DNA of 64,000 bases from Lineus longissimus (GCF_910592395.1 NC_088316.1:13454001-13518000); one strand, 5' to 3'; positions 51,401-62,206 are shown, counted from the first letter of the stretch. Translations and numbers: made by a program. Notes: a model not told the origin generated them from the letters alone.

Positions 51401-53444
51401 TTTCTTAACAACAGAATTGGGTTCAGAACACCCAGGCATTTTTGGCAGTGAGACATTTGGTACCTCAGGTGGCCCTAGTGGTACAGTGTTTTGAATACTT
51501 TTATTGTAGTGTTCGAAATTCATTGTTTTTTCACCACCAATATGAAAGAAGTCGTCGACAAGACTTGAACTCTCTCGCCGAATGTTATTGAAAGAATTTT
51601 CCATTTTCATGTACTGGTAGCCACTCCTGTGGTAATTGTTATGGTAGTGATGCGATAATCTAGGCAACATCTTCAAGTTCATGCTAACATTAAAGTTCAA
51701 ATCAACACCACTTTTGTCCTCCTGAAAAAATTCGTCCACAACTGAAGCACTTTCTCGTCGTGGTTTCTTGAATAATGGTGAATTTAAGCCGTTTTCCGAA
51801 CAGAGTTGTGCAATATATTGATCCAGTTCGGTTTTTGCCTGAAAAAAAACAAAGGGGTTTAATTTTTTGTTAATTTCACCCTACAAAGTCCAAAGTTATT
51901 GGCAACCTATAAGCCAACCTGACCATGCTTTGATCTTTGAAGGGTCTTAGCCCTTATGGAATCCACATCATGTTAACATTTATTCAAATGAACATCTGAG
52001 GGTTAACTCAAATCTCTGCATGTGCAAAACAGCATACATGTAATATAATGCAAGGCATCACACTTATCAACACACTGAATATATATCACAACTTTTTATG
52101 ATTCATTCGATCAAAAGCAGAAATCTGATCTGAAAATCCATATTTTAGGGGCATACTATAGTTCAGTATGAGTATTACGCAACATAAACTACATGTACAG
52201 CCATTGATAAAATAGCACTTTATTGATTTCCTTAAGCTGACTGACAGCGCCCAGATTCAATTCAGTAAACTTAGCAACAGAATGTGACAGGTACCAGCAA
52301 GTAAAAATAAAAAATTGTAAAATGCATGATTGGTCAAATTAAAAGGTCCTGACACAGTACTGTCCAGAAATAACTTCCAATGTAACAATCTAAACTTCTC
52401 AAGACAGGGCAGCATTTGAAGTGCAGCATCAGTCAAGTTTGTAGACTGTATGTTTAGTGCAATATGCGATGTTACTTCTGGGCAGTACTGTAGGCAGTTG
52501 ACCATGGACACTTAGTAGGACTTAAAGGGACTATCACAACTCTACCAACAAAGCATTAAGTATGCACACTGGAAAGCATCACAAAAACATCAAAGATAAA
52601 CTTCACTCAGAAAGCAGAGATTTTGGTTAATAAGGCTTGTAAGGGAGATCAGAAATAATTGTCTTGCATTAAATACCACAATACGGTTTTGGGTAAAATT
52701 AAGTTTTGACTTTAAATTAAAACCTTTTCCAAGCTAAGGCTTCACCTAATGACATTTGCAATCAGTTATGTAACAATTAGAAAAGAGCCTTGGTATGGGG
52801 GTTTGGGGCACAGTGTTGGAAAGGCCAAGGAATGAACGGTGAAAGGCCAAGGGGATGCAAGGGGATGATGAAACAAATGGTGAAAAGTCGACTTGAAAAT
52901 TGATGAGAAAAAAGCCAAGATTAAGAAAGAATGAAAAACAAAGTAGGCCTTTGTAGTTAGAGGCCTAGTAAGCCTACTGTTAATGTATTGGAAAAGTGCG
53001 GAAAATTTTGGCTAAGTGCCACAGGATCTTGGAAAGCCCTCCTGTTAGTTACGCCAGAAGGCAGTGTGCGTTAGTGGAATACATTGTATACGCAACCGTG
53101 TACATCAATGTACAGTGTAGATATAGACGCGCATAACGTTGCACCAGCTGATGATTTTTATGAATCAATCACGGTAGTGCGCGCTATCGTATACAATATA
53201 TCGACGTACAGAGCAGTATACATGACATTTATGAGCGAAAAAGAGAATTTATACGAAAATCGGCTGAATTTGAGTACTGGGAACTAACCTGGGAGGTTAT
53301 CGTGCTGCTTGTAGTAGAGGTTGAGGTTGTTAGCAAAGCCGTAGTCGCTTCGTTGGGCGGTAGGAAACAATCGTCAGGATCTGGGACGATTTGGTCATCA
53401 AAAACCTCAAAATCTTCGGGTGATAGGCACACTATATCCGCCAT
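30303..53444 (-). CDS. KLF5: Krüppel-like factor 5-type zinc-finger transcription factor (4 coding exons, 569 aa)
   Basis: Nuclear transcription factor expected to bind GC-rich/CACCC boxes. CDS = complement(join(30303..30490, 33362..33421, 50533..51838, 53289..53444)); 1710 nt, all junctions GT..AG with compatible phases. Three C-terminal C2H2 fingers are complete: C484/C489/H502/H506, C514/C519/H532/H536 and C544/C547/H560/H564, with TGEKP and TGAKP linkers and the SRSD/ARSDEL helices of KLFs. Assignment to KLF5 rather than KLF4/6/7 rests on [15 protein letters not shown] just before finger 1, [12 protein letters not shown] near the N terminus, a TPPAS/PGSP segment and a PPPPPY motif, all in the order known for vertebrate KLF5. 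Between them is a Ser/Pro/Cys-rich, probably disordered region. An in-frame TAA lies 10 codons before the ATG. At 569 aa it is longer than the roughly 460-aa mammalian protein, mostly in the middle region. Family assignment is firm; exact one-to-one orthology is inferred. Confidence 0.93.
30491..33361 (-). other. KLF5 intron 3
   Basis: 2.87-kb intron between exons 3 and 4, GTAAGA..TTTCAG. It contains the inverted-repeat element at 31397-31981. Otherwise I see only AT-rich unique-looking DNA and no further exon. Confidence 0.85.
31397..31981. mobile_element. ~585-bp inverted-repeat element in KLF5 intron 3
   Basis: GGTTCCACTACAGG (31397-31410) and its exact complement CCTGTAGTGGAACC (31968-31981) bound the element. 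A second nested pair, GTACGGCTACAGGTGGCG (31611-31628) and CGCCGCCTGTAGCCGTAC (31849-31866), has one mismatch. Many AGTCCGGACT-type words add further self-complementarity. No coding capacity, so a non-autonomous DNA element is likely. Confidence 0.85.
33362..33421 (-). CDS. KLF5: KLF5 coding exon 3 (60 bp, most of zinc finger 1)
   Basis: Exactly 60 bp between TTTCCAG|CATGTAG and CACACAG|GTAAGAC. It encodes [19 protein letters not shown] of finger 1, with the second Cys and both His; its first two bases complete a Thr codon started in exon 2. A 60-bp exon splitting finger 1 at this point is the conserved arrangement of KLF genes, which supports the gene model independently of the protein match. 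Confidence 0.95.
45165..45185. repeat. poly-G tract
   Basis: Fourteen G, one A, then six G, followed by ACCTGGGGGAG; inside KLF5 intron 2. G-quadruplex-capable on the plus strand. Confidence 0.85.
48491..48507. repeat. poly-G tract
   Basis: Seventeen consecutive G, 174 bp before the 25-bp minisatellite; length may be an assembly approximation. Confidence 0.85.
48681..48980. repeat. 25-bp minisatellite, 12 units
   Basis: Consensus GATGGAAGTCATAGCAGGAG-TGTGG, 300 bp, twelve units. Unit variants: TGTGG/TGCGG ends, GACGG starts, one unit with GTTCTAGAAGGAGTGAGT, and a last unit shortened by three bases. It is followed by a GGT/G tract (48982-49010). Located in KLF5 intron 2. Confidence 0.95.
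50533..51838 (-). CDS. KLF5: KLF5 coding exon 2 (residues 53-487, regulatory region)
   Basis: 1306-nt exon opened by a T-rich acceptor (TTTTTTTCAG|GCAAAA) and closed by CCCA|GTAAGT, leaving one base for the next exon. An open frame starting at 51739 covers only part of it: the true coding region continues upstream to 51838 through the conserved [16 protein letters not shown] segment. Order of features: [12 protein letters not shown] (79-90); a second related [12 protein letters not shown] (139-150); VKKEP (256-260), a psi-K-x-E sumoylation-type site; eight cysteines in 288-330; TPPAS (402-406); PPPPPY (417-422); [18 protein letters not shown] leading into finger 1. Met- and Asn-rich stretches and many small dispersed prolines suggest disorder. 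Confidence 0.92.
51839..53288 (-). other. KLF5 intron 1
   Basis: 1.45-kb phase-0 intron, GTTAGT..TTTTTTTTCAG. No repeat element or additional exon is apparent; there is a purine-rich stretch around 52790-52950. Confidence 0.85.
53289..53444 (-). CDS. KLF5: KLF5 coding exon 1 (residues 1-52)
   Basis: Starts at the ATG read from 53444 (context ATCATGG, A at -3) and ends phase 0 at CAG|GTTAGT. An in-frame TAA 30 nt upstream of the ATG closes the frame. The peptide starts [17 protein letters not shown] and is strongly acidic (about 11 Asp/Glu in the first 25 residues), then becomes Thr/Ser-rich ([12 protein letters not shown]). An acidic, aromatic-dotted N terminus is typical of a KLF transactivation segment. 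The transcription start and any 5' non-coding exon cannot be placed. Confidence 0.85.
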
Positions 53445-56400
53445 GATCACCCAGGGGGAGAGGCTCCGCTCTTACACCCTTAAAAACAGTAAAAAGGCTC
53501 GTTAAAAGGCGCTGCCTATAGCTTCCACCTCGATATCACAAATTTATGAATGAACACCGTTAGCGAGAGTCGGCAATGTTATAAGCCTACGCAATTTCAC
53601 TTATATGGTCAAAAAGGCGGGGCTTAATCTAATTTTAATATGCAAATTAGGAAAATCATGAATGAACGAGATGGTTCGGGAGTACTCGTTAAATTCCGTC
53701 GAAAACGTCTGCTCTCGCGTCGTAGGTTTGTTTTTGGCTATTTTTGCCGCCAAACGACTGGACGAGGCTTAGGTTTTGATTCAAACAATCAAAATCTTAT
53801 ATTTAGTCACCAACTGAAGTTTACTTTTCTGCTAAAACCCGACTGGGGAAAACAAGCCTCGGTTGTTTTCTGTGTGTACATCGGGCTTGGCTACGAATAA
53901 CAACACGTCACAACTCACGTGACCTATCAATGCGACCGAATTTTATTTGTTCAGTCTATTGAAATAGGATTTAGAACATTTGAATACCGTTAGTTAGAAT
54001 TGGGTATTAGGAAAAAACTTCCTGCACTTCAAAAGGATGCTGTTATCGGTTATAAAGCGCCATTTGTTTTTTAGATAAAGATCATGGCGACTCCGGAAGT
54101 GCACTTAATGACACTTTCTCTTACTACATGTACTTTATATCAAAAAATAATTCTGAAATAGGATGATGATATCTATTTTCATTCAAGGATTTTGAAAGGA
54201 CATCTATTAATTTGTTGGAAAATGAACCCAGTCGTCTGGAGGTCTTTAGTTCGGGTTGCGCACGATGTCAGACAATTTTCTTCCTTTATAGACTGATTCA
54301 AAATGTATTCATTGTGTACTCAAGAAGGTGATACTAGGCATATATTGACTTAGTTCATCAAAATAATTCGGCAGCTTTATTACCCATGTTACATGATTAT
54401 AGCCTCCTCGTTTCGAAAGTTTAATAGTTCATTCTCTACCCCGGTTTCTTCACCAAGAGACAACAAACTTACCTCTTGATACGACCCCCCTCATAAAATG
54501 CGCTCAAATTGCCCGACATTTTCGGCTAAATATCCCATTTCATATCCACTCTCACGGAAACGCAAAACCTCATGTATAGCAATACATATGAAACTCGTCC
54601 TGAACCTCCCAGGTTTTCCTCATTGTTGCGTCTTATCGGATTTTGTTTAACAAAAGTACTATTTTGATGATGAAATATGTCAACAACCCCACCCACCCAC
54701 CCAAAAACGTTTTCCTGCGCTTTCAGTAGGGCGTCAATCGCGTCGACCGTAAAAAAATGTTCCTCAATAATTTTGTAGGATTAGATACCAGTAAAAAAAA
54801 CAACTTTTGTTCGTTAAAGGGTTAAAGTGCGAGGGATACAAGGAAGGGGATTTAAAGTATTGATAACTGAAAACAAAGATAATCTGAAGCCAGAAGATAG
54901 GCTATAGTTACATGATAGACGCACAGTTGACAAACGCGAAGATTACGTCATCAGACTATACTGTAACACGACAGCCGCAAAGGTTTCCAACCTGTCAGCT
55001 AAACTTTCCTTTGCATTATAATAATCTTATTCAAATGACTATCTAGATATGCTAAACATAACCTATCTTTGATTCCTTTTTATCTATAGTTTTGACAATT
55101 CATTCTGTTGTGCAAATTGAATCAAATTGATTTTCTTTTAGCAGTTAACAACATAAACTACAAAGTCAAGTTGCGTTCCAAGAACTAATTGTTATAATGA
55201 ACAGACGCTTTATACTTGTTGCTATAAACTGACAAAAGCTTTAAAGTTTGGAAGAGTTCATTAAACTCTTCCTGAAATCAGATAATAAATAAACCGAATT
55301 GCAAAACAGATAACAAGTTGAAAACAACAAAAGTCAAAAAAGGAATGAAATAAGAAACAAATAAAAACAAACTTACAACAGTCATGAAGACGAATCAAAA
55401 TGACGAAGTCCAATTCAGAAACGAATACTATAAGATGTAAACTAAAATATGAAAACTCCACTGAATTTTCTGATGTCAATCAACTTTCTGTCCGGGCGTC
55501 AATTGCGATCCGATCAAGAGGGTGGCAGATCAGAAAGTGTCACGACACGCGCCTAGCGAGCTGTCATATTCCTCACGGGTCTATTAATATCACCCAATGA
55601 ATGCAACTCACTCCATTAAGCAGCTGCAACCGAAACGCCTACGGATTAGTTAGAACGTGCGTTCATAGGTGCCGCCACTGTCAAGAGACAGATTCTGTTC
55701 CGGTTGGGGTTTCGCTGCTGTTATGTGATGATGTGTTGGGGGTTATAGTTTTTCCCGTCAAACGACAACAGTGTTACGGGCCTTTGCACTAAACAACTGT
55801 CGATATGCTCAAGGTGTAGTGTTCTAAAGAGACCCAAGTCCTCCTATTCATCATAAAATACTTGTCCCTTTGACATTGAATCCTAGGACAAGATTTTCCT
55901 ACCACACCTGTGAGGTGTGAACGGAAAATATGTGACATTTGTATGATAAGGTGTCAAATTTTTTGTTCATGTCATATCTTTCAATATAGTCAACTGTACG
56001 TTTACCTTAAAGGGAGACTATCACTGTATTAGGCAGGAGCTATATGGGGTAAAATTACTGGTCATCTTCTGGAGATCTGATGATCCACAGGAGTATATAC
56101 TAAGTTCTGTTTGACTCAGCACAAGATGGACCTTCTCCTCCTTCAAGCGTGAATAGGTTCGATGTACTGCTGTCAGATAAGAAAGACCCCTATTGCGAAT
56201 TCGTGCAACTTCATCTGACCTTATACATGGCTCCTGCCTCTCCCGATGTTTAGGTTGTGACTTTGTCCTCATAAGACTAGTATACGTAAACACCATTGAC
56301 CATAGATATGTGGAAAGTCTCTCTGTGCAACAACGGACGTAGAGCAAACACTGTCATGATAAGGATGATTTTTATGTCATCTTTCCATCACACTAGGGGG

Positions 56401-58169
56401 TAATGCATTCTGAGCTTCAGGGCCTCACTCGGCACTTACCGAGCTTGACCGCGATGTCTGCGCCAAGAGGAGGCTTAATTTACCCTGGTATTCGAGGATG
56501 AAGCTCATTTTGACTTTGTGGAGTAAATTTCATGCCGGGGAATTTCATGGCGGGAAAATAATTTAATCCGTCATCTAATACATGTATAGAATAGAACTGA
56601 CTAGTTTTCAGGCGGATAATGATTCCCGTTACACCGATTTTGTCATAAGCGCTCTTGGCCAAGGTGCACTGCGTTTTCGAAAAATGAAAGCATGCCCCAA
56701 GAGCTGTCAATTTTTCAAGGTTGCCGCTGGAGTGTGCAATATTTGGGATCTAATTGCAATTCCATGACATTATCAGGGGCACACGCGTCAGCCGACATCC
56801 GATCATTGTTCAAGACCGCGTGTCCCAAATTCCGTCACAGGTTGGAGGACCCCGCATCAAGGCACGTGCCGGGCGACACGCGCCGCCAAGCCGTGCTGGT
56901 CCAGCGTGGGTGTCCCTCATTCATGTGGACAGGTGAGAAGGGTTCCCTCACCTGGACCGTGCCCACACGTGCCCACACGTGCCCAGGTGATCTGGACCAA
57001 AAAATCTGGATGCCTGGACGCGTGGTCTGAGATTTCGGATTTGTGGATAATCAAAGTTATTGACCTATTCTATAATATGCAGATAATCTGATCGAGCCTG
57101 TCAAATTTGTGCGAATCGTAAACCATATTCTGGATTGGATGCAACAATGCGGTCAACCATAACTGGAAGCGGGAACAGTGGTTCCCTATGAGTACACTCC
57201 GGAGGTATAGCCCACTCTTTTTCCTCATTTTTGGGGGACGAGGCCGATCCACTGCGCCGATCTGGAATGTATACACCTCATGTGCGGCTTCAAAACTTCA
57301 TATTTTGAGGCAAAAATCGCAAGAAAAGATAGCCTTTTAAAAATAGGGATTTTGGAACGGATCCTCAGGCAGGATAAGCCTGCATTGAAAAAGCGTATGC
57401 TCGTTGTGGGGCTGTTGAAACTGTCGCAACCGAGCCACTACTGCATTAGTGAGATGTGCAAGTGGTCATCAATGCACTGTTGGTTCCACTGTTACTGCAG
57501 CCCAAAAGTACCCTCCGGACGCAGTGGACCGGCCTCATGATGACGCGATGGGCTGCCCAGAGAGTCTACTCAAAAGGCATCTATCGGATTAATACATGTA
57601 TATTCCATTACAGTCTTACATCTTCCGTAGAAGTACCTATGTAAGGCAAAAGTAGCAGTACCCCTGGGATGCCCAAAAGGGCGAATTGTTGTAAACCCCC
57701 TCATCTAACCCGGGTTTATCTTCAGCCAATACTTCACAACAGGCAAATGCCATGCCTACTCGATTTGGGCTTCACAGTTTATTGCAATTCTCGAGATGCA
57801 AGGTGCAGGAGCATGTTGATGGCCCTTGTAATTTAAACAAGTTGAATCTTTGCAGCTGTTGTATATCACTGGTTTGTCTCTCACTTGGAAGTCTGTCAAC
57901 TGATTGTAATTCATAAAACGGCACTGATCTATTTATCATCTTTCACGTCATTTATAACAGAGATAACCATCTTGATTCAGTTCTTCTGGTACACCCTGTA
58001 TGAAATTAGCCTAATACCAATAGGCCCCGCGTGGTAGCGCTGAGGAGTAGTTGAGTCACAATCTTGACAATAGAGGCGCTGATGTTTGAGTCACTCTAGT
58101 TTAGTTTTACTAACAAAAGAGAGGTAGCAGCACTGGTATTAACCCGGAAATAAATTGTAAACAATCACG
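53445..58169. other. divergent intergenic region between KLF5 and FPGT
   Basis: 4.7 kb separating the two start codons, which point away from each other. It must contain the KLF5 promoter (probably near 53.5-54 kb) and the FPGT promoter (near 58 kb). A CACGTG E-box lies at 53916-53921. A locally GC-rich patch (about 56770-57010) has repeated CCCACACGTG words. No TATA box, CpG-island-like block or supported exon was seen; open frames such as 56692-57030 and 53640-53900 match nothing I recognise. Confidence 0.6.
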
Positions 58170-58236
58170 ATGCTGGATGGTGATAAAGTGGCCAAGTTTA
58201 CTAACTGTTTATTCGAATCCTATGAAAAATGCAGAG
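58170..58236 (+). CDS. FPGT: FPGT coding exon 1 (residues 1-22)
   Basis: Short exon too small for simple frame scans: MLDGDKVAKFTNC then LFESYEKCR, ending phase 1 at AGAG|GTAAAT. The split Gly codon joins exon 2 to give YEKCRGKAVKS, which fits the 'RGK' block at the start of FPGT proteins. An in-frame TAA 9 nt upstream of the ATG (TAAACAATCACGATG) fixes this as the likely start. The exact 5' end and promoter are unseen. Confidence 0.75.
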
Positions 58237-61091
58237 GTAAATTGTGTACCTGAACAGTCTTTGGTTTATACCAAGCCAAATTTTGCATGAGTGATCAAAA
58301 AATTTGGTAACGTAGCCGAAATATTAATTTGGGTTTTGAGGTGGTGATTGTTGTAGACCAGTAGTAGTGTTGAACGCAGACGGTTACTATAAAACCACTC
58401 AGGAGCCGTCAATACTTTTTTGACGACCTTTTTTCTGTAATCATGATGTTGCAATGATGCTATCTATGGTGAGTGTTGCTGCAGAAACCTGAGGTGGTGG
58501 TTTTAATAGTTATAGAGTTGTTTCCCGGCATCGTATCTAACAAAAGTTCAAGTTGTCCTCTCATTCAAATGGGTGTGAAATGTCTTCGAGACTGATTGTG
58601 ACGATCAAAAGTTGTCTTCTGCAAGGCAGCTGATTCCCAGATATATTAGGATAGGTCAGGGGCTTTTCTCTTCTACAACGCGTCACTGCTGTTTCAAGGC
58701 CAACATACTCAACCTCACCGGAGACATGAATATTCATCGAATAATTGGGTAGAACTTTTAAAACCGAGGACTATATTTACTTTCACATCGGGTGTAACAA
58801 ATATCACAATCTTAGGCCTGAGCTGAAATTTAAGATTCCTTTATAACCATTGAATAAAAGGGCAGGACGTGGCATTTTACAATTAAAACCACCACCTTAG
58901 GTTTTTGCAGAAAATACTCTCCATATGATGCACTACATGACAGATGTTGCCGATTGAAAGTTGGATATGTCCTGAAACAAAAGATATGTTGTCTATGTCG
59001 CAGCTGGTGCCTGGCTGAGTTTACAATACATGTAGGGCTTTTCTACTTTCGTTCCTGACGTGCAAAAGTGAGAACTTTTTAACACACAGCAATCTCACCT
59101 ACTACAATCAAGTTTATTTCCTTAGATAGGACGAACTGACAGCATATTGCCTGTGGGTGACCTGAACTCTTACAAAGAAGATCATATTCCTTCTTACCAC
59201 TTTACTTTCTTTTCAGGAAAAGCTGTAAAATCCATCCCAGATTTTCTATTCTGGGATGTGGTTGTCTTGACAACTGGAGATGCTGAGCAACAGAGGGTAT
59301 TTGAAATGCAACTTGAGTCAAAGCGATCAAGAGGGGAGCTTCCAACTGATGTGCCATTCCATGTGTTTAGCGATCCACCAAATACAAAGACCGGTAGGTA
59401 CATAAAAAGTCCGTTGGGACCACACAATTTCAAGCATCATCTGAGACCCAGCGAAAACCAAGACTTTCTGATCGCATTCAAAGCTTATAGCACTCAGTGG
59501 TGTTTCATGTATTTAGAAATTAGGCATTTGTGAAGAAAGTTAAGGATTCTTTCTGTTTCCAGGGAATGGTGGCGCTACTATCAATAGCCTGGCAGAACTC
59601 GAGTCCATCTACAAAGAGCGGCTGTCATCCATGCGTGTTCTACTCATCCATGCTGGAGGACAAAGCAAGCGTTTACCCTGTGCAAGCATCATGGGAAAAA
59701 TCTTCACTGCCATTCCAGTCGGACCACATATCAGCGACATGTTGGATCTTAATCTCGCCATGTTCTTGCCATTTTTGAAAAAGATGCAGCCAGGTGTTTT
59801 TGTGACTTGTTCCGACGTTATCTTGCCATATTTCTTGGATTGCGGCGGCGATTGGTCGTTCGAGCTTCCTGGGTTTACCGTCCTTGCTCATCCGTCCTCG
59901 ATCGAGATCGCGACAAAACACGGCGTGTATGTTCTTAAGGATGCTGGCGCTGCCCTCCAGAAGAGCGTGGGAACGTTCCAATGCCTGAAGGTGCTGCAAA
60001 AACCATGTGAAAAGGACATAAGGGAAAATGGTGCCATTGTTGAGAAAAATGGAGAAGAATTTGTCTTTACAGACAGTGTCTTTTTCTTCGATCACAACGT
60101 CTCGTCTAGGTTATTAAGATTTCATGCAGACTGTGGTCCAATTACCTGCGAGATAGATGGCTATGGGGACTTCCTTCAAGCTTTAGGACCTTTGGCAAAC
60201 TCCGACTATATCAATAATACATCCAATGTCAGTTATGTCAAACCCGAGTTGCTCAACATGCGATTGAAAGTGTTTGACTTGTTGAAATGCTTGCCACTGA
60301 ACACGACTGTACTCAACGATTCGAAATTTTATCACTTGGGAACAATGCAGGAGTATGTAACCAACTTCTGTGAAGACATGACCCTTTGTAAAGTGATGAA
60401 TTTCAAAAGGTCAGCCTTCAGCAAAGTCGTACAAGATAGGTCCAACATACCGGGTAGTGTGGAGGGAAGCATCCTACATAGCGTGGTCATATCAAGCTCC
60501 GTCATTCCAGAAATATCCGTCGTAGAATTCTGCCACTTTGACATTCCCTTCAAAATTGGTGAAAATTCAATCATCAGCAACTGTGAATATATCTCAAACC
60601 TTCAAGGTGACAGCAACCTAAAATGTGATGGCAAAATCCTTGAAATTCCCTCAAACACATTCATCCACACTGTGCCCATTAAACTGGGTTCTGATACCTT
60701 CTACATTACCATAATGTGTAGCACTGGTGATGACCTGAAAGCGTCCACTCTCAAAAACGAAGTGGACGAACTGAAATATTTTGGTCATGACTTTACAAAG
60801 GTCCTTGATGCCTGGGGTAGGTCTGTTGACGACATCTTTCCCAAAACTGAAACCTGCAGCCTCTGGAGGGCACGGTTGTTCCCTGCCCTGCCAAACATGA
60901 GCCAGGCACTTGTGGCCTCTCTCTCATTACTATCGGATCTGGCTGATTCTGGTCCGAAGTTTCAGATTCCAAGCGATACGGTCTGGTTGTCCATGGCAGA
61001 CATGATGACAATGAAGGACGTCTCTGGCATGTTGGAATACAGGAACTTGTTGCATGGTGTGATAAAGGCATCGCTGTTATCTGAAATCTGA
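58170..61091 (+). CDS. FPGT: Fucose-1-phosphate guanylyltransferase (GDP-L-fucose pyrophosphorylase), 3 exons, 590 aa
   Basis: Cytosolic enzyme of the fucose salvage pathway: L-fucose-1-phosphate + GTP gives GDP-L-fucose + PPi, after fucokinase. CDS = join(58170..58236, 59217..59393, 59563..61091), 1773 nt, about the length of the mammalian enzyme. Visible landmarks: FWDVVVLTTGD (family N-terminal block, exon 2); NGGAT (83-87); LLIHAGGQSKRLP (108-120) followed by GKIF with K127, the nucleotidyltransferase glycine loop and lysine; VFVTCSDV (160-167); GFTVLAHPSS; CEIDGYGDFLQALG (277-290); SKFYHLGT; then a repetitive beta-rich segment (about 370-425) and a C-terminal helical tail ending SLLSEI. 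The protein is not fused to fucokinase, unlike plant and Bacteroides FKP. No motif residue appears missing, so it should be active. Confidence 0.93.
59217..59393 (+). CDS. FPGT: FPGT coding exon 2 (residues 23-81)
   Basis: 177 nt between CTTTTCAG|GAAAAG and GACCG|GTAGGT. It encodes KAVKSIPDFLFWDVVVLTTG and the PFHVFSDPPNTKTG block preceding the NGG motif. An ATG at 59147 opens the same frame, but the stretch 59147-59216 reads as intron (pyrimidine tract and AG), so I do not use that start. Confidence 0.85.
59563..61091 (+). CDS. FPGT: FPGT coding exon 3 (residues 82-590, catalytic core and C terminus)
   Basis: 1529-nt terminal exon after CTGTTTCCAG. It contains GNGGAT, the AGG.S.RLP loop with K127, the sugar-nucleotide binding core and the C-terminal beta-helix-like part, ending at TGA 61089-61091. 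An ATG at 59631 (residue 105) is internal: the conserved NGG block lies upstream of it in the same exon. One uninterrupted frame of over 500 codons leaves little doubt that it is coding. Confidence 0.95.
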
Positions 61092-61151
61092 AGTAAGACT
61101 CGGTACTTTGAATCAGGTAAATCTGAGGAGTTTTCCCAGAGAGTTATGTTT

Positions 61152-61600
61152 GTTATAGTTTATTTATTTCACGTATACATACATGTACATGCATAGACAT
61201 TTACATTTAGAATGAGTTACTGGCGTTTCCTTAGTGGGGGAGTTTAGTTAGTTATAGTTTATTTATTTCACGTATACATACATGTACATGCATAGACATT
61301 TACATTTAGAATGAGTTACTGGTGTTTCCTTAGTGGGAGAGTTTAGTTGGTTATAGTTTATTTATTTCACGTATGCATACATGTACATGCAAAGACATTT
61401 ACATTTAGAATGAGGTACTGGCGTTTCCTTAGTGGGAGATTTTAGTTGGTTATAGTTTATTTATTTCACGTATGCATACATGTACATGCATAGACATTTA
61501 CATTTAGAATGAGGTACTGGCGTTTCCTTAGTGGGAGAGTTTAGTTTAGTTATACATTGTAGTTTATTTATTTCTTGTATACAAACATGTATGACATAAC
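61152..61600 (+). repeat. 99-bp tandem repeat in the FPGT 3' flank / 3' UTR
   Basis: Units begin GTTATAGTTTATTTATTTCA at 61152, 61251, 61350 and 61449, spaced exactly 99 bp, with a degraded fifth copy from about 61548. Copies differ by only a few substitutions. Each unit includes the ATTTATTT AU-rich word and CATACATGTACATGCA. The array starts 60 bp after the FPGT stop and ends just before an AATAAA, so it is probably transcribed in the 3' UTR. Confidence 0.93.
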
Positions 61601-61619
61601 TAATTAATACAGACAGAAA

Positions 61620-61625
61620 AATAAA
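61620..61625 (+). terminator. candidate FPGT poly(A) signal
   Basis: AATAAA within GAAAAATAAAAATG, about 530 bp after the FPGT stop and directly after the 99-bp repeat array. A second AATAAA at 62628-62633 is an alternative distal site. Confidence 0.5.
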
Positions 61626-62021
61626 AATGTTTACACAGGAGACCAAGCAGGTCACAGTGACCTAGTAAAATGGCCCCCAAAATGCCTTGGACTGGTTAGA
61701 AATCGGTTTAAATTTGTGGGCCTGGCGTCGACCCTGTTTATACAATGTTAGTTTGCCTCTTTACCAGTGGTGAGCTCTGTTGTGGAGAAACAAAATGGCC
61801 GATTCTTGGGGTCGGCCTTTGCCGTTTCCAACTTCCCATTGAAATCGGCAGTGACTTTCCCACAACTTGGTGGACCTGGACCACTCCACCGAAGGAGGTG
61901 CTCACCTGGAAAGACGCAAATTGTTGCATCTCTGTTCTGTATTGGTGCTGGTTATAATTGTCACTTGTTGGGCATAAATACATCTTTCATCATTGTCCTA
62001 CCTGTCTACTGGTGAGGGAAA

Positions 62022-62206
62022 GCAGCTTATCTGTGATTAGGAAAAAAAAGCTCAATAGTTATACTTTTTAGAGAACAAAGTTAGTTATTTTAATGATAAC
62101 ATAACGTTTGGTGAAGTGGAGCAGCTTATCTGTGATTAGGAAAAAACAGTTAAATAGTTCTATTTTATAGAGAATAAAGTTAGTTATTTTGATAACATAA
62201 CGTTTG
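62022..62206. repeat. two-copy tandem duplication, offset 99 bp
   Basis: GCAGCTTATCTGTGATTAGG at 62022 recurs at 62121. The shared block runs through TAGTTATTTT..GATAACATAACGTTTG, ending at 62110 and 62206. Small indels and several substitutions separate the copies. Its sequence is unrelated to the 61152 array despite the same offset. Confidence 0.85.

Noticed and set aside
50549-51451. several plus-strand and other-frame open frames over KLF5 exon 2
   Set aside because: Shadows of the KLF5 reading frame; they lack its conserved motifs.
56692-57030. 112-codon GC-rich frame with CCCACACGTG repeats
   Set aside because: Composition driven by short repeats; no homology recognised.
59147-59216. 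ATG at 59147 as FPGT start
   Set aside because: The sequence to 59216 ends in a good acceptor (CTTTTCAG), and a better upstream exon with matching phase exists at 58170-58236.
59673-60095. 140-codon minus-strand frame
   Set aside because: Antisense shadow of FPGT exon 3.
61745-62015. overlapping open frames after FPGT (70-82 codons)
   Set aside because: Looked protein-like at first, but two frames compete, neither has a recognisable domain, and they lie just after the poly(A) signal.
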